Below are positions 49,214 to 57,156 of a stretch of DNA of 64,000 nucleotides, in pieces. The position numbers and the translations under genes were made by a program. This DNA is from JBBRHQ01 sp963840235 (GTDB taxonomy: Bacteria; Actinomycetota; Thermoleophilia; Solirubrobacterales; 70-9), in contig CAWIYC010000002.1 in the NCBI GenBank assembly GCA_963840235.1, positions 124,001-188,000 on the forward strand, read 5' to 3'. The stretch's first letter is position 1, and each line of letters begins with the position of its first letter. The notes below the pieces were generated by a model. It was given only the letters and a program-made list of their open reading frames with translations. It made no database searches and was not told where the DNA came from.

Positions 49214-49975
49214 CTACTTCGGCGGCATCCGCAGGGCGCCGTCGAGGCGGATCGTCTCGCCGTTGAGCATCGGGTTGACGACGATCTGCCCGACCAGGTC
49301 CGCGTACTCCTGCGGCTGTCCCAGCCGCGACGGGAAGGGGATGCCGGCGCCCAGCGCCTGGCGGGCCTCCTCGGGCAGCGCCGCCAGCAGCGGCGTGTCG
49401 AAGAGGCCCGGGGCGACGGTGACCACGCGGATCCCGCGCGAGGCCAGGTCGCGGGCTGCCGGCAGGGTCATGCTGACGATCCCGCCTTTCGAGGCGGCAT
49501 AGGCAGCCTGGCCTATCTGGCCGTCGTAGGCGGCGATCGAGGCGGTGTTGACGCAGACCCCGCGCTCGCCGCCCTCATCGGGGTCGTTGGCGTTCATCGC
49601 CGCGGCCGCTGTCCGCAGCACGTTGAAGGTGCCGATCAGATTGACCTTGACCACGTTGCTGAAGAACTCGAGGTTGTGGGGGCCGCCCTTGTGGGCGGTC
49701 CGCTCGGCCCAGCCGATTCCGGCGCAGCAGACCGAGATCCGCAGCCCGCCGTCGGCCTCGGCGGCCCGTGCCACCGCCGCCTCGACCGCGGCCTCGTCGG
49801 TGACGTCGGCGGCGACGAAGGCGGCACCGATCTCGGAGGCCAGCGCCTCGCCCTTCTCGGCGTTGAGGTCGGCGATGACGACGCCGGCGCCGGCGGCAGC
49901 CAGCCCCCTCGCTGTCGCCTCGCCCAGGCCCGAGGCCCCGCCCGCCACGAACGCGGCTCTTCCCTTGGCATCCAT
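49214..49975 (-). CDS. SDR family, 3-hydroxyacyl-CoA dehydrogenase type-2-like
   Basis: The 253-residue protein matches the HSD10 branch of short-chain dehydrogenases: AAFVAGGASGLGEATARGLA (NAD site), IADLNAEKGEAL with the Asp that favours NAD, CVNTASIAAYDGQIGQAAYA (catalytic Ser and Tyr), ASKGGIVSMTLPAARDLASR, and GLFDTPLLAALPEEARQ. It probably oxidises a 3-hydroxyacyl-CoA. TAGTCT lies 9 nt before ATG 49975. It is encoded alone, divergent from the ergothioneine genes. Confidence 0.87.
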   Translation of the reverse strand: MDAKGRAAFVAGGASGLGEATARGLAAAGAGVVIADLNAEKGEALASEIGAAFVAADVTDEAAVEAAVARAAEADGGLRISVCCAGIGWAERTAHKGGPHNLEFFSNVVKVNLIGTFNVLRTAAAAMNANDPDEGGERGVCVNTASIAAYDGQIGQAAYAASKGGIVSMTLPAARDLASRGIRVVTVAPGLFDTPLLAALPEEARQALGAGIPFPSRLGQPQEYADLVGQIVVNPMLNGETIRLDGALRMPPK

Positions 49976-50031
49976 CGGCGCGGGAGACTACTGCGTGACG
50001 CTTCCAACACAGGCCGGGCGTCGCGCCCCGC

Positions 50032-50037
50032 TAGGGT
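50032..50037 (+). promoter_or_regulatory. -10 hexamer of egtB
   Basis: TAGGGT ends 6 nt before an in-frame ATC at 50044 and 18 nt before GTG 50056. The ATC spacing matches the leaderless pattern in the window. Confidence 0.5.
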
Positions 50038-50055
50038 TTCCGAATCGCACCGGAG

Positions 50056-51252
50056 GTGACCGCAAGCCCAAAGGCAGCGATCGCGGAGCGTCTTGGGGAG
50101 GCGCGGCGGCGCACCCTGCAGCTGATCGAGCCGCTCGACACCGAGCAGCTCAACCGTGTCTACTCGCCGATCCTGAGCCCGCTGATCTGGGATCTCGGCC
50201 ACATCGCCAACTTCGAGGAGCTGTGGCTTGTGCAGACGGTCGGCGGCCGCGATCCCCTGCGCGGCGACCTCGGCCGCTTCTATGACGCGATCGAGAATCC
50301 GCGCATGACGCGCGGTGAGCTGCCGATCCTCCGCTCCGGCGAGGTCCAGCCCTACATGGACGCAGTCCGCGAGCGCACCCTCGAGGTGCTCGAGGAGGTG
50401 GATCTCGACGACCCCGCCGACCGGCTCCTGCGCGACGGCTTCGTCTACGAGATGCTTCTGGCCCACGAGCACCAGCACAACGAGACCATGCTGCAACTGC
50501 TGCAGATGGTCGAGAACTATGAGCCGGTGGCAACCGATCCGGCCCCGGCACGCGAGCCGGTCGCCGAGGGTCCGGAGATGGTCGCCGTCGAGGGCGGACG
50601 GCGAGAGGTGGGCGCCGCCGGAGGCTTCGCCTACGACAACGAGCGGCCCCCCCACTCGGTCGAGGTGGATGGCCTCCTCATCGACCGGGCCCCGGTCAGC
50701 AACGGGCGCTACGCCGAGTTCGTCGCCGACACCGGCGCCGAGCCGCCGATGTACTGGGAGCGGGACGGGGAGGGAGGATGGCTTCGCTGCGCCATGGGGA
50801 AGACCGAGCCACTCGACCCGCGGCACCCCGTTGTCCACGTCTCCTACGAGGACGCTGAGGCCTTCGCCCGCTGGGAGGACAAGCGGCTTCCGAACGAGCA
50901 CGAGTGGGAGGCGGCCTGCGCCGGTGCCGACTCCGATCGCGCCAACCTCGACCACCTCGCCTTCGGCACCGCCCCGGCCGGTGCCTACGCCGACGGCGCT
51001 TCCGATTGCGGGGCGGTGCAGATGCTCGGCGACGTCTGGGAGTGGACCTGCTCGGACTTCACCGCCTACCCCGGTTTCGAGGCCTTTCCCTACCGCGAGT
51101 ACTCCGAGGTCTTCTTCGGCCCCGACCACAAGGTGCTGCGCGGTGGTGCCTGGGCCACCCGACGCGATGTCATCAGGCCCAGCTTCCGCAACTGGGACCT
51201 GCCCCAGCGGCGCCAGATATTCGCCGGCATCCGATGTGCCCGGGATGCCTGA
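50056..51252 (+). CDS. egtB: ergothioneine biosynthesis protein EgtB
   Basis: The 398-residue enzyme joins a DinB-like iron-binding helical bundle to an FGE-sulfatase domain. The iron ligands are H49 (WDLGHIANFEE) and H137/H141 (AHEHQHNETM), at nearly the positions known in mycobacterial EgtB. The catalytic domain shows VSNGRYAEFVADTG, RLPNEHEWEAAC, GDVWEWTCSDF and KVLRGGAWATR. It forms the C-S bond between N-alpha-trimethylhistidine and gamma-glutamylcysteine or cysteine. egtD follows 52 bp downstream. The start is uncertain: GTG 50056, or a non-standard ATC at 50044 that better fits the -10 hexamer. Confidence 0.9.
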   Translation: MTASPKAAIAERLGEARRRTLQLIEPLDTEQLNRVYSPILSPLIWDLGHIANFEELWLVQTVGGRDPLRGDLGRFYDAIENPRMTRGELPILRSGEVQPYMDAVRERTLEVLEEVDLDDPADRLLRDGFVYEMLLAHEHQHNETMLQLLQMVENYEPVATDPAPAREPVAEGPEMVAVEGGRREVGAAGGFAYDNERPPHSVEVDGLLIDRAPVSNGRYAEFVADTGAEPPMYWERDGEGGWLRCAMGKTEPLDPRHPVVHVSYEDAEAFARWEDKRLPNEHEWEAACAGADSDRANLDHLAFGTAPAGAYADGASDCGAVQMLGDVWEWTCSDFTAYPGFEAFPYREYSEVFFGPDHKVLRGGAWATRRDVIRPSFRNWDLPQRRQIFAGIRCARDA

Positions 51253-51304
51253 GGCGAACTGATCCGAAACGAAACGGCCCTCGCAAGGACGGAAAGAAAT
51301 CGCG

Positions 51305-52312
51305 ATGGAACCCCAGGCGGCAGCCGAGCGGATATCGATCGAGGTCCATCTTCCCGAGGACGGGGGGAGCGACCTCGCTGCCGACGCGCGCACCGGCCTT
51401 GCCCGTGAGCTGAAGGAACTGCCTCCCAAGTACTTCTACGACGAGCGCGGGTCGCAGCTGTTCGAGCAGATCACCGAGCTGCCCGAGTACTACCCGACCA
51501 GGGCGGAGCGCTCGATCCTCGAGTCCAGTGGGGCCGGGATCATCGCCGCCGCCGAGAATCCCGCGACCCTGATCGAGCTCGGCTCGGGCTCGGCGGCGAA
51601 GACCCGGACCCTGCTCGACGCGATGCAGGAGGCGGGCTGTCTCGAGACTTACGTGCCCGTGGACATCTCCGAGGAGATAACCCGCGAGGCCGCCGAGAGC
51701 CTCGCCTCCGAGTACCCCGGGCTCGACGTCAGCGGCGTCGTATGCGACTTCGAGCAGCACCTGGAGCGAATCTCTGTCGGCGGCCCGCGGCTGATCGCCT
51801 TCCTCGGCGGCACGATCGGCAACTTCTACCCGGCGCCTCGCCAGGAGTTCCTGGCCCGGATCGCGGATCTCCTCGACCCCGAGGACCGGCTCCTGCTCGG
51901 CACCGACCTGGTCAAGGACACGGCCCGGCTCGAGGCCGCCTACGACGACGCAGCCGGGGTCACCGCCGAGTTCAACAGGAACGTGCTTCACGTGCTCAAC
52001 CGCGAACTGGACGCCGACTTCGAGATCGATGCCTTCGAGCATCGCGCCTTCTATGACGCCGGGAATGCCCGGATAGACATCCGCCTGCGGTCCCTGGCCG
52101 AGCAGACGGTCAACCTGCCCGGGATCGGGATGACAATCGACCTCGACCACGGGGAGGAGATCCGCACCGAGATCTCCTGCAAGTTCACCCGGCCCGCCCT
52201 GGAGCGGATCTACGCCGGGGCCGGACTCGAGATGACCGGGTGGTTCACCGACGCCGACGGCGACTTCGCTCTCTCCCTGGCGCGGGCAGCGATGTCTAGT
52301 GGCGCGGGCTGA
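51305..52312 (+). CDS. egtD: L-histidine N-alpha-methyltransferase EgtD
   Basis: The 335-residue protein is of family length and contains PPKYFYDERGSQLFEQITEL (about 38-57), the segment next to the substrate site, AERSILESSG, LIELGSGSAAKTRTLLDAMQ (S-adenosylmethionine site, about 88-107), FLGGTIGNFYPAPRQEFL and ISCKFTRPAL. It trimethylates histidine for the first step of ergothioneine synthesis, whose product feeds EgtB, encoded just upstream. ATG 51305 has a purine-rich GGACGGAAAG ribosome-binding site. Genes egtA and egtC are not in the window. Confidence 0.93.
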   Translation: MEPQAAAERISIEVHLPEDGGSDLAADARTGLARELKELPPKYFYDERGSQLFEQITELPEYYPTRAERSILESSGAGIIAAAENPATLIELGSGSAAKTRTLLDAMQEAGCLETYVPVDISEEITREAAESLASEYPGLDVSGVVCDFEQHLERISVGGPRLIAFLGGTIGNFYPAPRQEFLARIADLLDPEDRLLLGTDLVKDTARLEAAYDDAAGVTAEFNRNVLHVLNRELDADFEIDAFEHRAFYDAGNARIDIRLRSLAEQTVNLPGIGMTIDLDHGEEIRTEISCKFTRPALERIYAGAGLEMTGWFTDADGDFALSLARAAMSSGAG

Positions 52313-52322
52313 GCGCCGGCTC

Positions 52323-52937
52323 TCAGGGCGATGCGGCCAGCGCGGCCTGCAGCGCGCTCCCGCCTTCCTCCAGCACCGGCTCGCCGTGCGAGACCAGAAC
52401 CATCTCCACCGGCAGGTCGAGCAGCGGCACGAGCTTCTCGCGCAGCTGCTCGATCGTCGCGCTCTGCGGCAGCCACCAGCCGGGACACATCCTGACGCCA
52501 CCGTCATCGGCGCCGAGAAGGACGTCGCCGGGGATCAGCGCCCGCGCCGCCGGGTCCCAGAGGACGACCTCGGTCCGCGGCCGGGCGGCGTGCGCCTCGA
52601 GTCCGCCGGGGAGCGGGTCGCCCGCCCGGAAGAGGTCGGTCACCGGCGTTCGCCGGCGGATCGGGGCGGCATCGGGGGTGTGAGCCCAGACCTGCGTCCG
52701 CGGATGGCGGCTGAGGATCTCGGCGGCGGAGCGGACGTGCCAGTGGATCGTGAGGACTACGTGCAGGGCGACATCCTCCGGCGGCTTCAGCTGCTCGAGC
52801 TGGTCGGGGGACAGCAGCGGATCCACCAACACCAGGTCCCCGCCGCGCTTCAGCGCAAGCGAGCCGACCTCCTCACCCCATTCCCGATGAAAGGTCGTCC
52901 AGCGCCAGAGCCCCGGCGCGAGCTCTGATCCGATCAC
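52323..52937 (-). CDS. metallo-beta-lactamase-like protein with degenerate metal motif
   Basis: The 204-residue protein starts MIGSELAPGLWRWTTFHREW and follows the MBL order: LVLVDPLLSPDQLEQL, VLTIHWHVRSAAEIL, LIPGDVLLG and LPVEMVLVSHGEPVL. The usual HxHxDH reads HWHVRS here, without the Asp and third His, so it may not hydrolyse in the normal way. GTG 52937 overlaps the stop codon of a 37-residue ORF (GTGA) that carries the strong ribosome-binding site, so translation probably depends on it. The longer in-frame start used by a simple reading is rejected. Confidence 0.72.
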   Translation of the reverse strand: MIGSELAPGLWRWTTFHREWGEEVGSLALKRGGDLVLVDPLLSPDQLEQLKPPEDVALHVVLTIHWHVRSAAEILSRHPRTQVWAHTPDAAPIRRRTPVTDLFRAGDPLPGGLEAHAARPRTEVVLWDPAARALIPGDVLLGADDGGVRMCPGWWLPQSATIEQLREKLVPLLDLPVEMVLVSHGEPVLEEGGSALQAALAASP

Positions 52938-53047
52938 CGCTGCGGCCGGGGGTGGCGCCGGGCGGTCCGGGTGCGCTCCGCAGCCTCGCGCAGGCGACGC
53001 TGGTGCTCGTAGGAGTTGGCGATTGCGAGGTGGGCCAGGAACCTCAT
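52934..53047 (-). CDS. small 37-residue leader-type protein upstream of the MBL-like gene
   Basis: ATG 53047 follows AAGGAGGG by 3-4 nt and opens MRFLAHLAIANSYEHQRR, ending in basic RRHPRPQR. Its stop overlaps the GTG of the MBL-like gene. The sequence predicts an amphipathic, strongly basic helix and has no known family. It has a promoter (TTGACA-N18-TAGTGT at 53139-53110) and an 8-bp hairpin in its leader, so it is likely expressed. It could be a true small protein or a translation-coupling leader. Confidence 0.55.
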   Translation of the reverse strand: MRFLAHLAIANSYEHQRRLREAAERTRTARRHPRPQR

Positions 53048-53067
53048 ATTCCCTCCTTGCCAGGGTC

Positions 53068-53086
53068 TGCCGGTGCGACACCGGCA
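53068..53086 (-). promoter_or_regulatory. hairpin in the leader of the small ORF
   Basis: TGCCGGTG and CACCGGCA form an 8-bp stem with loop CGA (plus strand). It lies between the minus-strand promoter and the start of the 37-residue ORF. GCCGGTG occurs again at 53129-53135, inside the shared promoter region. Confidence 0.5.
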
Positions 53087-53094
53087 TAAACGGT

Positions 53095-53123
53095 TTGCAG
53101 GTGTGCCAAACACTAGCTAAGAT
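53095..53123 (+). promoter_or_regulatory. promoter of the CGNR regulator
   Basis: TTGCAG (53095-53100) and TAAGAT (53118-53123) are 17 nt apart. The -10 lies 2 bp from the -10 of the opposite-strand promoter. Confidence 0.6.
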
Positions 53124-53139
53124 GTGTAGCCGGTGTCAA
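53110..53139 (-). promoter_or_regulatory. promoter of the small ORF / MBL-like unit
   Basis: TTGACA (53139-53134) and TAGTGT (53115-53110) on the minus strand are 18 nt apart. It overlaps the CGNR promoter, so the two cannot be occupied together. Confidence 0.6.
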
Positions 53140-53140
53140 G

Positions 53141-53692
53141 TTGAATTCGCCAAGAGAAAGAGATCCGGCGCTGGAGCTGATCCGCGACTTCGTCAACACC
53201 CGCGACATCGACGAAGGCACCGAGGCGATCGGCGACCCGACCGCGCTCGCCACCTGGGTGAGCGGGGCGACCTCGATCCAGACGCCAGTGCCCGGGCCCG
53301 CCCAGCACGCCCGGACCCTGGAGCTTCGCGAGTCGTTGCGGGCGATGCTCCTCGCCAACAACGGCGTCGAGATCGATCCTGCCGACCTTGCCCCCCTCGA
53401 CGCCGCGGCCGAGCGGGCGAGGGTCAGCGTCGGCGTCGAGGGCGGTGAGGTCGAGCTTCGCCCCGAGCCCGAGGGACTGGCCGCGTTCGAGGTGCGGCTG
53501 CTGTTGGCGATCGCCTACGCCCAGAGCCGCGGCAGCTGGGCGCGGATCAAGGCCTGCCCGGCGGGGGACTGCCAGTGGGCCTTCTACGACGAGTCGCGCA
53601 ACCGCTCCCGCACCTGGTGCTCGATGGAGGTCTGCGGCAACCGCTCCAAGACGCGCAGCTACCGCAGCAGGCACCGCCACGCCGAGGCCTGA
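53141..53692 (+). CDS. CGNR zinc-finger transcriptional regulator (ABATE domain)
   Basis: The 183-residue protein starts at TTG 53141 and has the N-terminal ABATE domain (ALELIRDFVNTRDIDEGTEA) and the C-terminal CGNR zinc finger: IKACPAGDCQWAFYDESRNR, then WCSMEVCGNRSKTRSYRSR. The four cysteines bind zinc; CGNR proteins are thought to be stress-related regulators. Its promoter overlaps that of the opposite gene pair, which makes that pair and its own gene likely targets. Confidence 0.87.
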   Translation: MNSPRERDPALELIRDFVNTRDIDEGTEAIGDPTALATWVSGATSIQTPVPGPAQHARTLELRESLRAMLLANNGVEIDPADLAPLDAAAERARVSVGVEGGEVELRPEPEGLAAFEVRLLLAIAYAQSRGSWARIKACPAGDCQWAFYDESRNRSRTWCSMEVCGNRSKTRSYRSRHRHAEA

Positions 53693-53701
53693 GGGCGTCG
53701 G

Positions 53702-54643
53702 TCAGCTGACGGGGGCGAGTGCCTCGATCAGCTCTCCGAGCCCTTCGGGGGAGGTGATCGGGGTCAGGATCGGCAGCGTCACGCCGCCGGTGACGAAGGC
53801 GTCGAGGCGCTCCCTCATCTGCTCCGGCGAGCCGAAGATGAACGTCTGCTCGATCAGCTCCCAGGGAGCGGCGGCGATCGCGGCCTCGCGGTCCTTGGCG
53901 CCCCAGGCATCGACCATCTCAGCGATCTCATCGCCGTAGCCGAGCCAGCGGAAGAAGGCGGCATAGACGGGCACGGTGACGTAGGAGGCGAACATGAACC
54001 GCGCCAGCGGCTCAACCTGCTCGCGCTCCCCCGGAAGGCAGAAGAAGCGGCAAAGCAACTCGAAGTCGGCGGGGGCGCCCTCGATCCCCCCGGCCACCTT
54101 GGGCAACCCTCCCAGCGGCAGGAAGTTGGTGAAGGCCCCGTCGGCCCTCTCGACCGCGAGGTCAAGCATCTTTCCACGCAGCGCGGCGAGGACAATCGGG
54201 ACGCGCATCTCCGGGGCTCGCTCGAGTTTGAAGCCGGTCCCCGTACGCTCGCCGTCGAGCGCCGCCCTGAGGAAGCCAAGGGTCTCGGCGACCCTGCTCA
54301 GCGGCTTCTCGAAGGGAATCCCGTTCCAGCCCTCGACGATGCGGTCCGAGGAGGAGCCGATGCCGAGCACGAAGCGCCCGTTGGAGGCGTCCGCCATCGC
54401 CGCCGCCTGCTGGGCCAGCAGGGCCGGGCCGCGCTGAAAGACGCCGACGATGCCGGTGCCGAGGCGCGCCTCGGTGGTCCAGGCCGCGCTCAGGGCGAGC
54501 GGGGTGAAGCCGTCGGGGCCGTTGGTCTCGCCCGTCCAGAGATCGGTGTAGCCGGCGGCCTCCGCCCGGCGCACGTGCTCGGCGTGCTCGGGCAGGGATA
54601 TCCCCGGCAGCGGAAGCGTCAGTCCCCAGCGTTGGTCAGGCAT
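53702..54643 (-). CDS. LLM class F420-dependent oxidoreductase
   Basis: The 313-residue protein starts MPDQRWGLTLPLPGISLPEH. VRRAEAAGYTDLWTGETNGP (about 24-43), TGIVGVFQRGPALLAQQAAA and RFVLGIGSSSDRIVEGWNGI (about 90-109) are the luciferase-like cofactor elements. This third LLM member of the window implies coenzyme F420 use in the cell. The start ATG 54643 is 9 nt after TAGGGT. Substrate unknown. It is divergent from a small membrane protein gene. Confidence 0.88.
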   Translation of the reverse strand: MPDQRWGLTLPLPGISLPEHAEHVRRAEAAGYTDLWTGETNGPDGFTPLALSAAWTTEARLGTGIVGVFQRGPALLAQQAAAMADASNGRFVLGIGSSSDRIVEGWNGIPFEKPLSRVAETLGFLRAALDGERTGTGFKLERAPEMRVPIVLAALRGKMLDLAVERADGAFTNFLPLGGLPKVAGGIEGAPADFELLCRFFCLPGEREQVEPLARFMFASYVTVPVYAAFFRWLGYGDEIAEMVDAWGAKDREAAIAAAPWELIEQTFIFGSPEQMRERLDAFVTGGVTLPILTPITSPEGLGELIEALAPVS

Positions 54644-54652
54644 GCCCGCCGC

Positions 54653-54658
54653 ACCCTA
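54653..54658 (-). promoter_or_regulatory. -10 hexamer of the LLM gene
   Basis: TAGGGT on the minus strand ends 9 nt before ATG 54643; back to back with the promoter at 54670. Confidence 0.55.
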
Positions 54659-54669
54659 TCGCCATCGGA

Positions 54670-54675
54670 TAGGCT
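54670..54675 (+). promoter_or_regulatory. -10 hexamer of the membrane protein gene (leaderless)
   Basis: TAGGCT ends 8 nt before GTG 54684; 11 bp from the opposing -10. Confidence 0.6.
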
Positions 54676-54683
54676 CGCCCCGG

Positions 54684-55166
54684 GTGGACTTCTCGCGCCT
54701 ACAGCGAACCGAGGTGGTGGGGATGATTGCGGGGCTGCTGCTCGCCATCAGCCTCTTCCTTCCCTGGTACGGGCTCACCGACGTGCCCGACCGGGCGGCG
54801 CAGAGCGCCTGGATCTGCGGCGCCGACAACTTCAGCTGCAGTGCCTGGGAGACCTTCCCGATCAACCGCTGGCTCTTCCTGCTCGCTGCGGCCGCCCCGT
54901 TCATCCTCACCTACCTGGTGGTCTCCAACCAGAAGGGTCAGTACCCGACCGGGGAGTTCACGATGACCGCCGGCCTGGCGGTGATCGTCCTCACCGGCTT
55001 CAACGGCTGGATCTCGAAGCCCGGCAGCGCTTTCCAGTTCGGGATCAGCCTCGACGTCGGCTTCTACCTGGCGCTGCTGGCCGGGTTCCTGATGGCCGGA
55101 GCGGGAGCGATGCGCTCGCTGAAGTCGGGTGGCGGCGCCCAGCGCAAGCCGCCAGCAACCTTCTAG
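54684..55166 (+). CDS. membrane protein with four helices, unknown function
   Basis: The 160-residue protein begins MDFSRLQRTEVVGMIAGLLL and has four predicted helices: IAGLLLAISLFLPWYGL, WLFLLAAAAPFILTYLVVS, FTMTAGLAVIVLTGFNGW and VGFYLALLAGFLMAGAGAM. A Cys pair in the first outer loop (WICGADNFSCSAWETF) could form a disulfide. Proteins of this type are common in actinobacteria but not characterised. The start at GTG 54684 is set by a -10 hexamer 8 nt upstream. Confidence 0.72.
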   Translation: MDFSRLQRTEVVGMIAGLLLAISLFLPWYGLTDVPDRAAQSAWICGADNFSCSAWETFPINRWLFLLAAAAPFILTYLVVSNQKGQYPTGEFTMTAGLAVIVLTGFNGWISKPGSAFQFGISLDVGFYLALLAGFLMAGAGAMRSLKSGGGAQRKPPATF

Positions 55167-55192
55167 TAGGCACGGCGGCGGCATCACTCATC

Positions 55193-55198
55193 TAGGCT
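55193..55198 (+). promoter_or_regulatory. -10 hexamer of glpX (leaderless)
   Basis: TAGGCT ends 7 nt before ATG 55206. This ATG is out of frame with the main glpX frame by one base. Confidence 0.58.
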
Positions 55199-55205
55199 GC
55201 GGCCC

Positions 55206-56226
55206 ATGGGCGTGATCTCCCAAGACGTTCGCTCGGGCTGCGAAGCCGGACCGCAACCTGGCGCTGGAGCTGGTCCGGGTGACCGAGGCCGCCGCGCTCG
55301 CGGCCGCGCGCTGGGTCGGCAGGGGCGACAAGATCGCCGCCGACCAGGCCGCCGTCGACGCGATGAGGGTGATGCTCCACACCGTGCCGATGGACGGGGT
55401 CGTCGTCATCGGCGAGGGAGAGAAGGACGAGGCGCCGATGCTCTACAACGGCGAGCGGATCGGCGACGGCAGCCCGCCGGTGGTCGACATCGCCGTCGAC
55501 CCGCTGGAGGGCACCCGCCTCTGCGCCCAGGGCGAGCCCTCGGCGCTGGCCGTAGTCGCTCTCTCCGAGCGGGGGTCGATGTTCGACCCCGGCCCCTGCG
55601 TCTACATGGAGAAGATTGCCGGATCGCCGCGGATAGCCGACTGCCTCAGCCTCACCGACCCGATCGGCGATGTCATCCGAGCGGTCGCCGAGCGAAAGGG
55701 GGGGACGGTCGGGGAGGTGACGGTGGTGATGCTCGACCGCGAGCGCCACGCCGAGGCCGTCGACGAGATCCGCGAGATCGGTGCGCGCATTCGCTTCATC
55801 AAGGACGGCGACGTCTCGGCGGCGCTGCTCGCGGTAAGCCCGGGGACCGGGATCGACCTGCTCTGGGGCATCGGCGGCACCCCCGAGGGAGTCCTTTCCG
55901 CAGCCGCGATCAAGTCGCTGGGAGGGCAGATCCTCGGACGGCTGTGGCCGCGCAACGACGAGGAGCGCAAGGCGGCGATCGACGGCGGCTATGACCTCGA
56001 GCGGATCCTCGACGTCGACGACCTCGTCGGCGGCAGCGATGTCTTCTTCGCCGCCACCGGGGTCACCGACGGCGACCTGCTCGACGGCGTCCGCTATCTC
56101 GGCGACGGCAAGGCGTCGACCGAGTCGCTGGTGATGCGCTCGCGGTCCGGGACCGTGCGCAAGGTCGGCGCCACGCACGACCAGGCGAAGCTGCGCGAGA
56201 TCACCAATAGCAGCCTCTACGGCTAG
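55206..56226 (+). CDS. glpX: class II fructose-1,6-bisphosphatase, with an apparent frameshift near the N-terminus
   Basis: The main frame is readable from GTG 55279 (315 residues) and has GVVVIGEGEKDEAPMLYNGE, IAVDPLEGTRLCAQGE (metal and phosphate site), DGDVSAALLAV, LLWGIGGTPEGVLSAAAIK and GVTDGDLLDGVRY, all typical of GlpX, which makes fructose-6-phosphate in gluconeogenesis. Homologues start earlier with a PDRNLALELVRVTEA segment; here that segment is in frame but has no start codon. The leaderless ATG 55206 joins it if one G of GGG at 55235-55237 is dropped, giving 339 residues. Without that correction, translation from GTG 55279 would miss about 24 residues of helix 1. Confidence 0.85.
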
Positions 56227-56229
56227 CGC

Positions 56230-57156
56230 GTGCCCGCGAAGTCCAAGGCCGGGGCCGATTCCCCGGTGGCGATCGCCGGGGCGACCGGCTACATAGGCGG
56301 CCTCCTGGCTCGCCGGCTCCTGCGGACCGGGACCCCCGTGCGCGCGCTTGCCCGGCGTCCGCAGGCGGCCGGCGCCCTCGCGGCCGAGGGCGCGGTGGTC
56401 CACCGCGCCGACGTTCTCGACCGAGGCACTCTGGAGGGCGGGCTCCAGGGTGCCGGCGTCGCCTACTACCTGGTGCACTCGATGGGTCGCGGCGCTGGTG
56501 CCGACTTTGCCGCCAGGGACCGCCTGGGCGCCGCCAACTTCGCCTCGGCGGCCGCGGCGGCGGGGGTGAGCCGCATTGTCTATCTCGGAGGCCTCGGACA
56601 GGGATCCGAGCATCTCGACAGCCGCCACGAGACCGCCCGGGTCCTGAGGGAGGGCGACGTGCCGCTGACCTATTTTCGGGCCGCCGCCGTGATCGGGGCG
56701 GGCAGCGAATCCTTCCGCACCGTCCTCTACCTGGTGAAGAGGCTCCCGGTCATGGTCACGCCCCGCTGGGTCGGCACCCGGACCCAGCCGATCGCGATCG
56801 CCGACGTGATCGACTACCTGAGAGCAGCTACCGATCTGGAGCTTCCCCTCGAGCGCGAGATCGAGATAGGCGGCCCCGACGTGACCACCTACGGTGGGAT
56901 GATGGACGCGTTGGCACGGGCGATGGGCAAGCGGCCTCCCCTGCGGATAACCGTCCCCGTTCTCAGCCCGCGCCTTTCCTCGCTCTGGATCGGCCTGGTA
57001 ACGCCGGTCGACGCCGGCGTCGCCAGGCCGCTGATCGAGGGACTGACGACCGAGACGATCGTGCGCGATCCGGCGGGGATGGCGCTGTTCGACGTAACGA
57101 GCACCCCCATGGACGTCGCCATGCGAGCAGCGCTGGCCGAGGACGGGATCGGTTAG
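56230..57156 (+). CDS. NAD(P)H-binding atypical SDR
   Basis: The 308-residue protein starts at GTG 56230, 3 bp after the glpX stop. VAIAGATGYIGGLLARRLLR (13-32) is the GxxGxxG cofactor motif of atypical SDRs (NmrA/YwnB-like), followed by VRALARRPQAAGAL where the Arg prefers NADP. AYYLVHSMGRGAG and IVYLGGLGQGSEHLDSRHET (no classical YxxxK) suggest an epimerase-like or regulatory role. The rest resembles the N-terminal half of mycobacterial proteins joined to DUF2867, but that domain is absent. Probably co-transcribed with glpX. Confidence 0.82.
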   Translation: MPAKSKAGADSPVAIAGATGYIGGLLARRLLRTGTPVRALARRPQAAGALAAEGAVVHRADVLDRGTLEGGLQGAGVAYYLVHSMGRGAGADFAARDRLGAANFASAAAAAGVSRIVYLGGLGQGSEHLDSRHETARVLREGDVPLTYFRAAAVIGAGSESFRTVLYLVKRLPVMVTPRWVGTRTQPIAIADVIDYLRAATDLELPLEREIEIGGPDVTTYGGMMDALARAMGKRPPLRITVPVLSPRLSSLWIGLVTPVDAGVARPLIEGLTTETIVRDPAGMALFDVTSTPMDVAMRAALAEDGIG

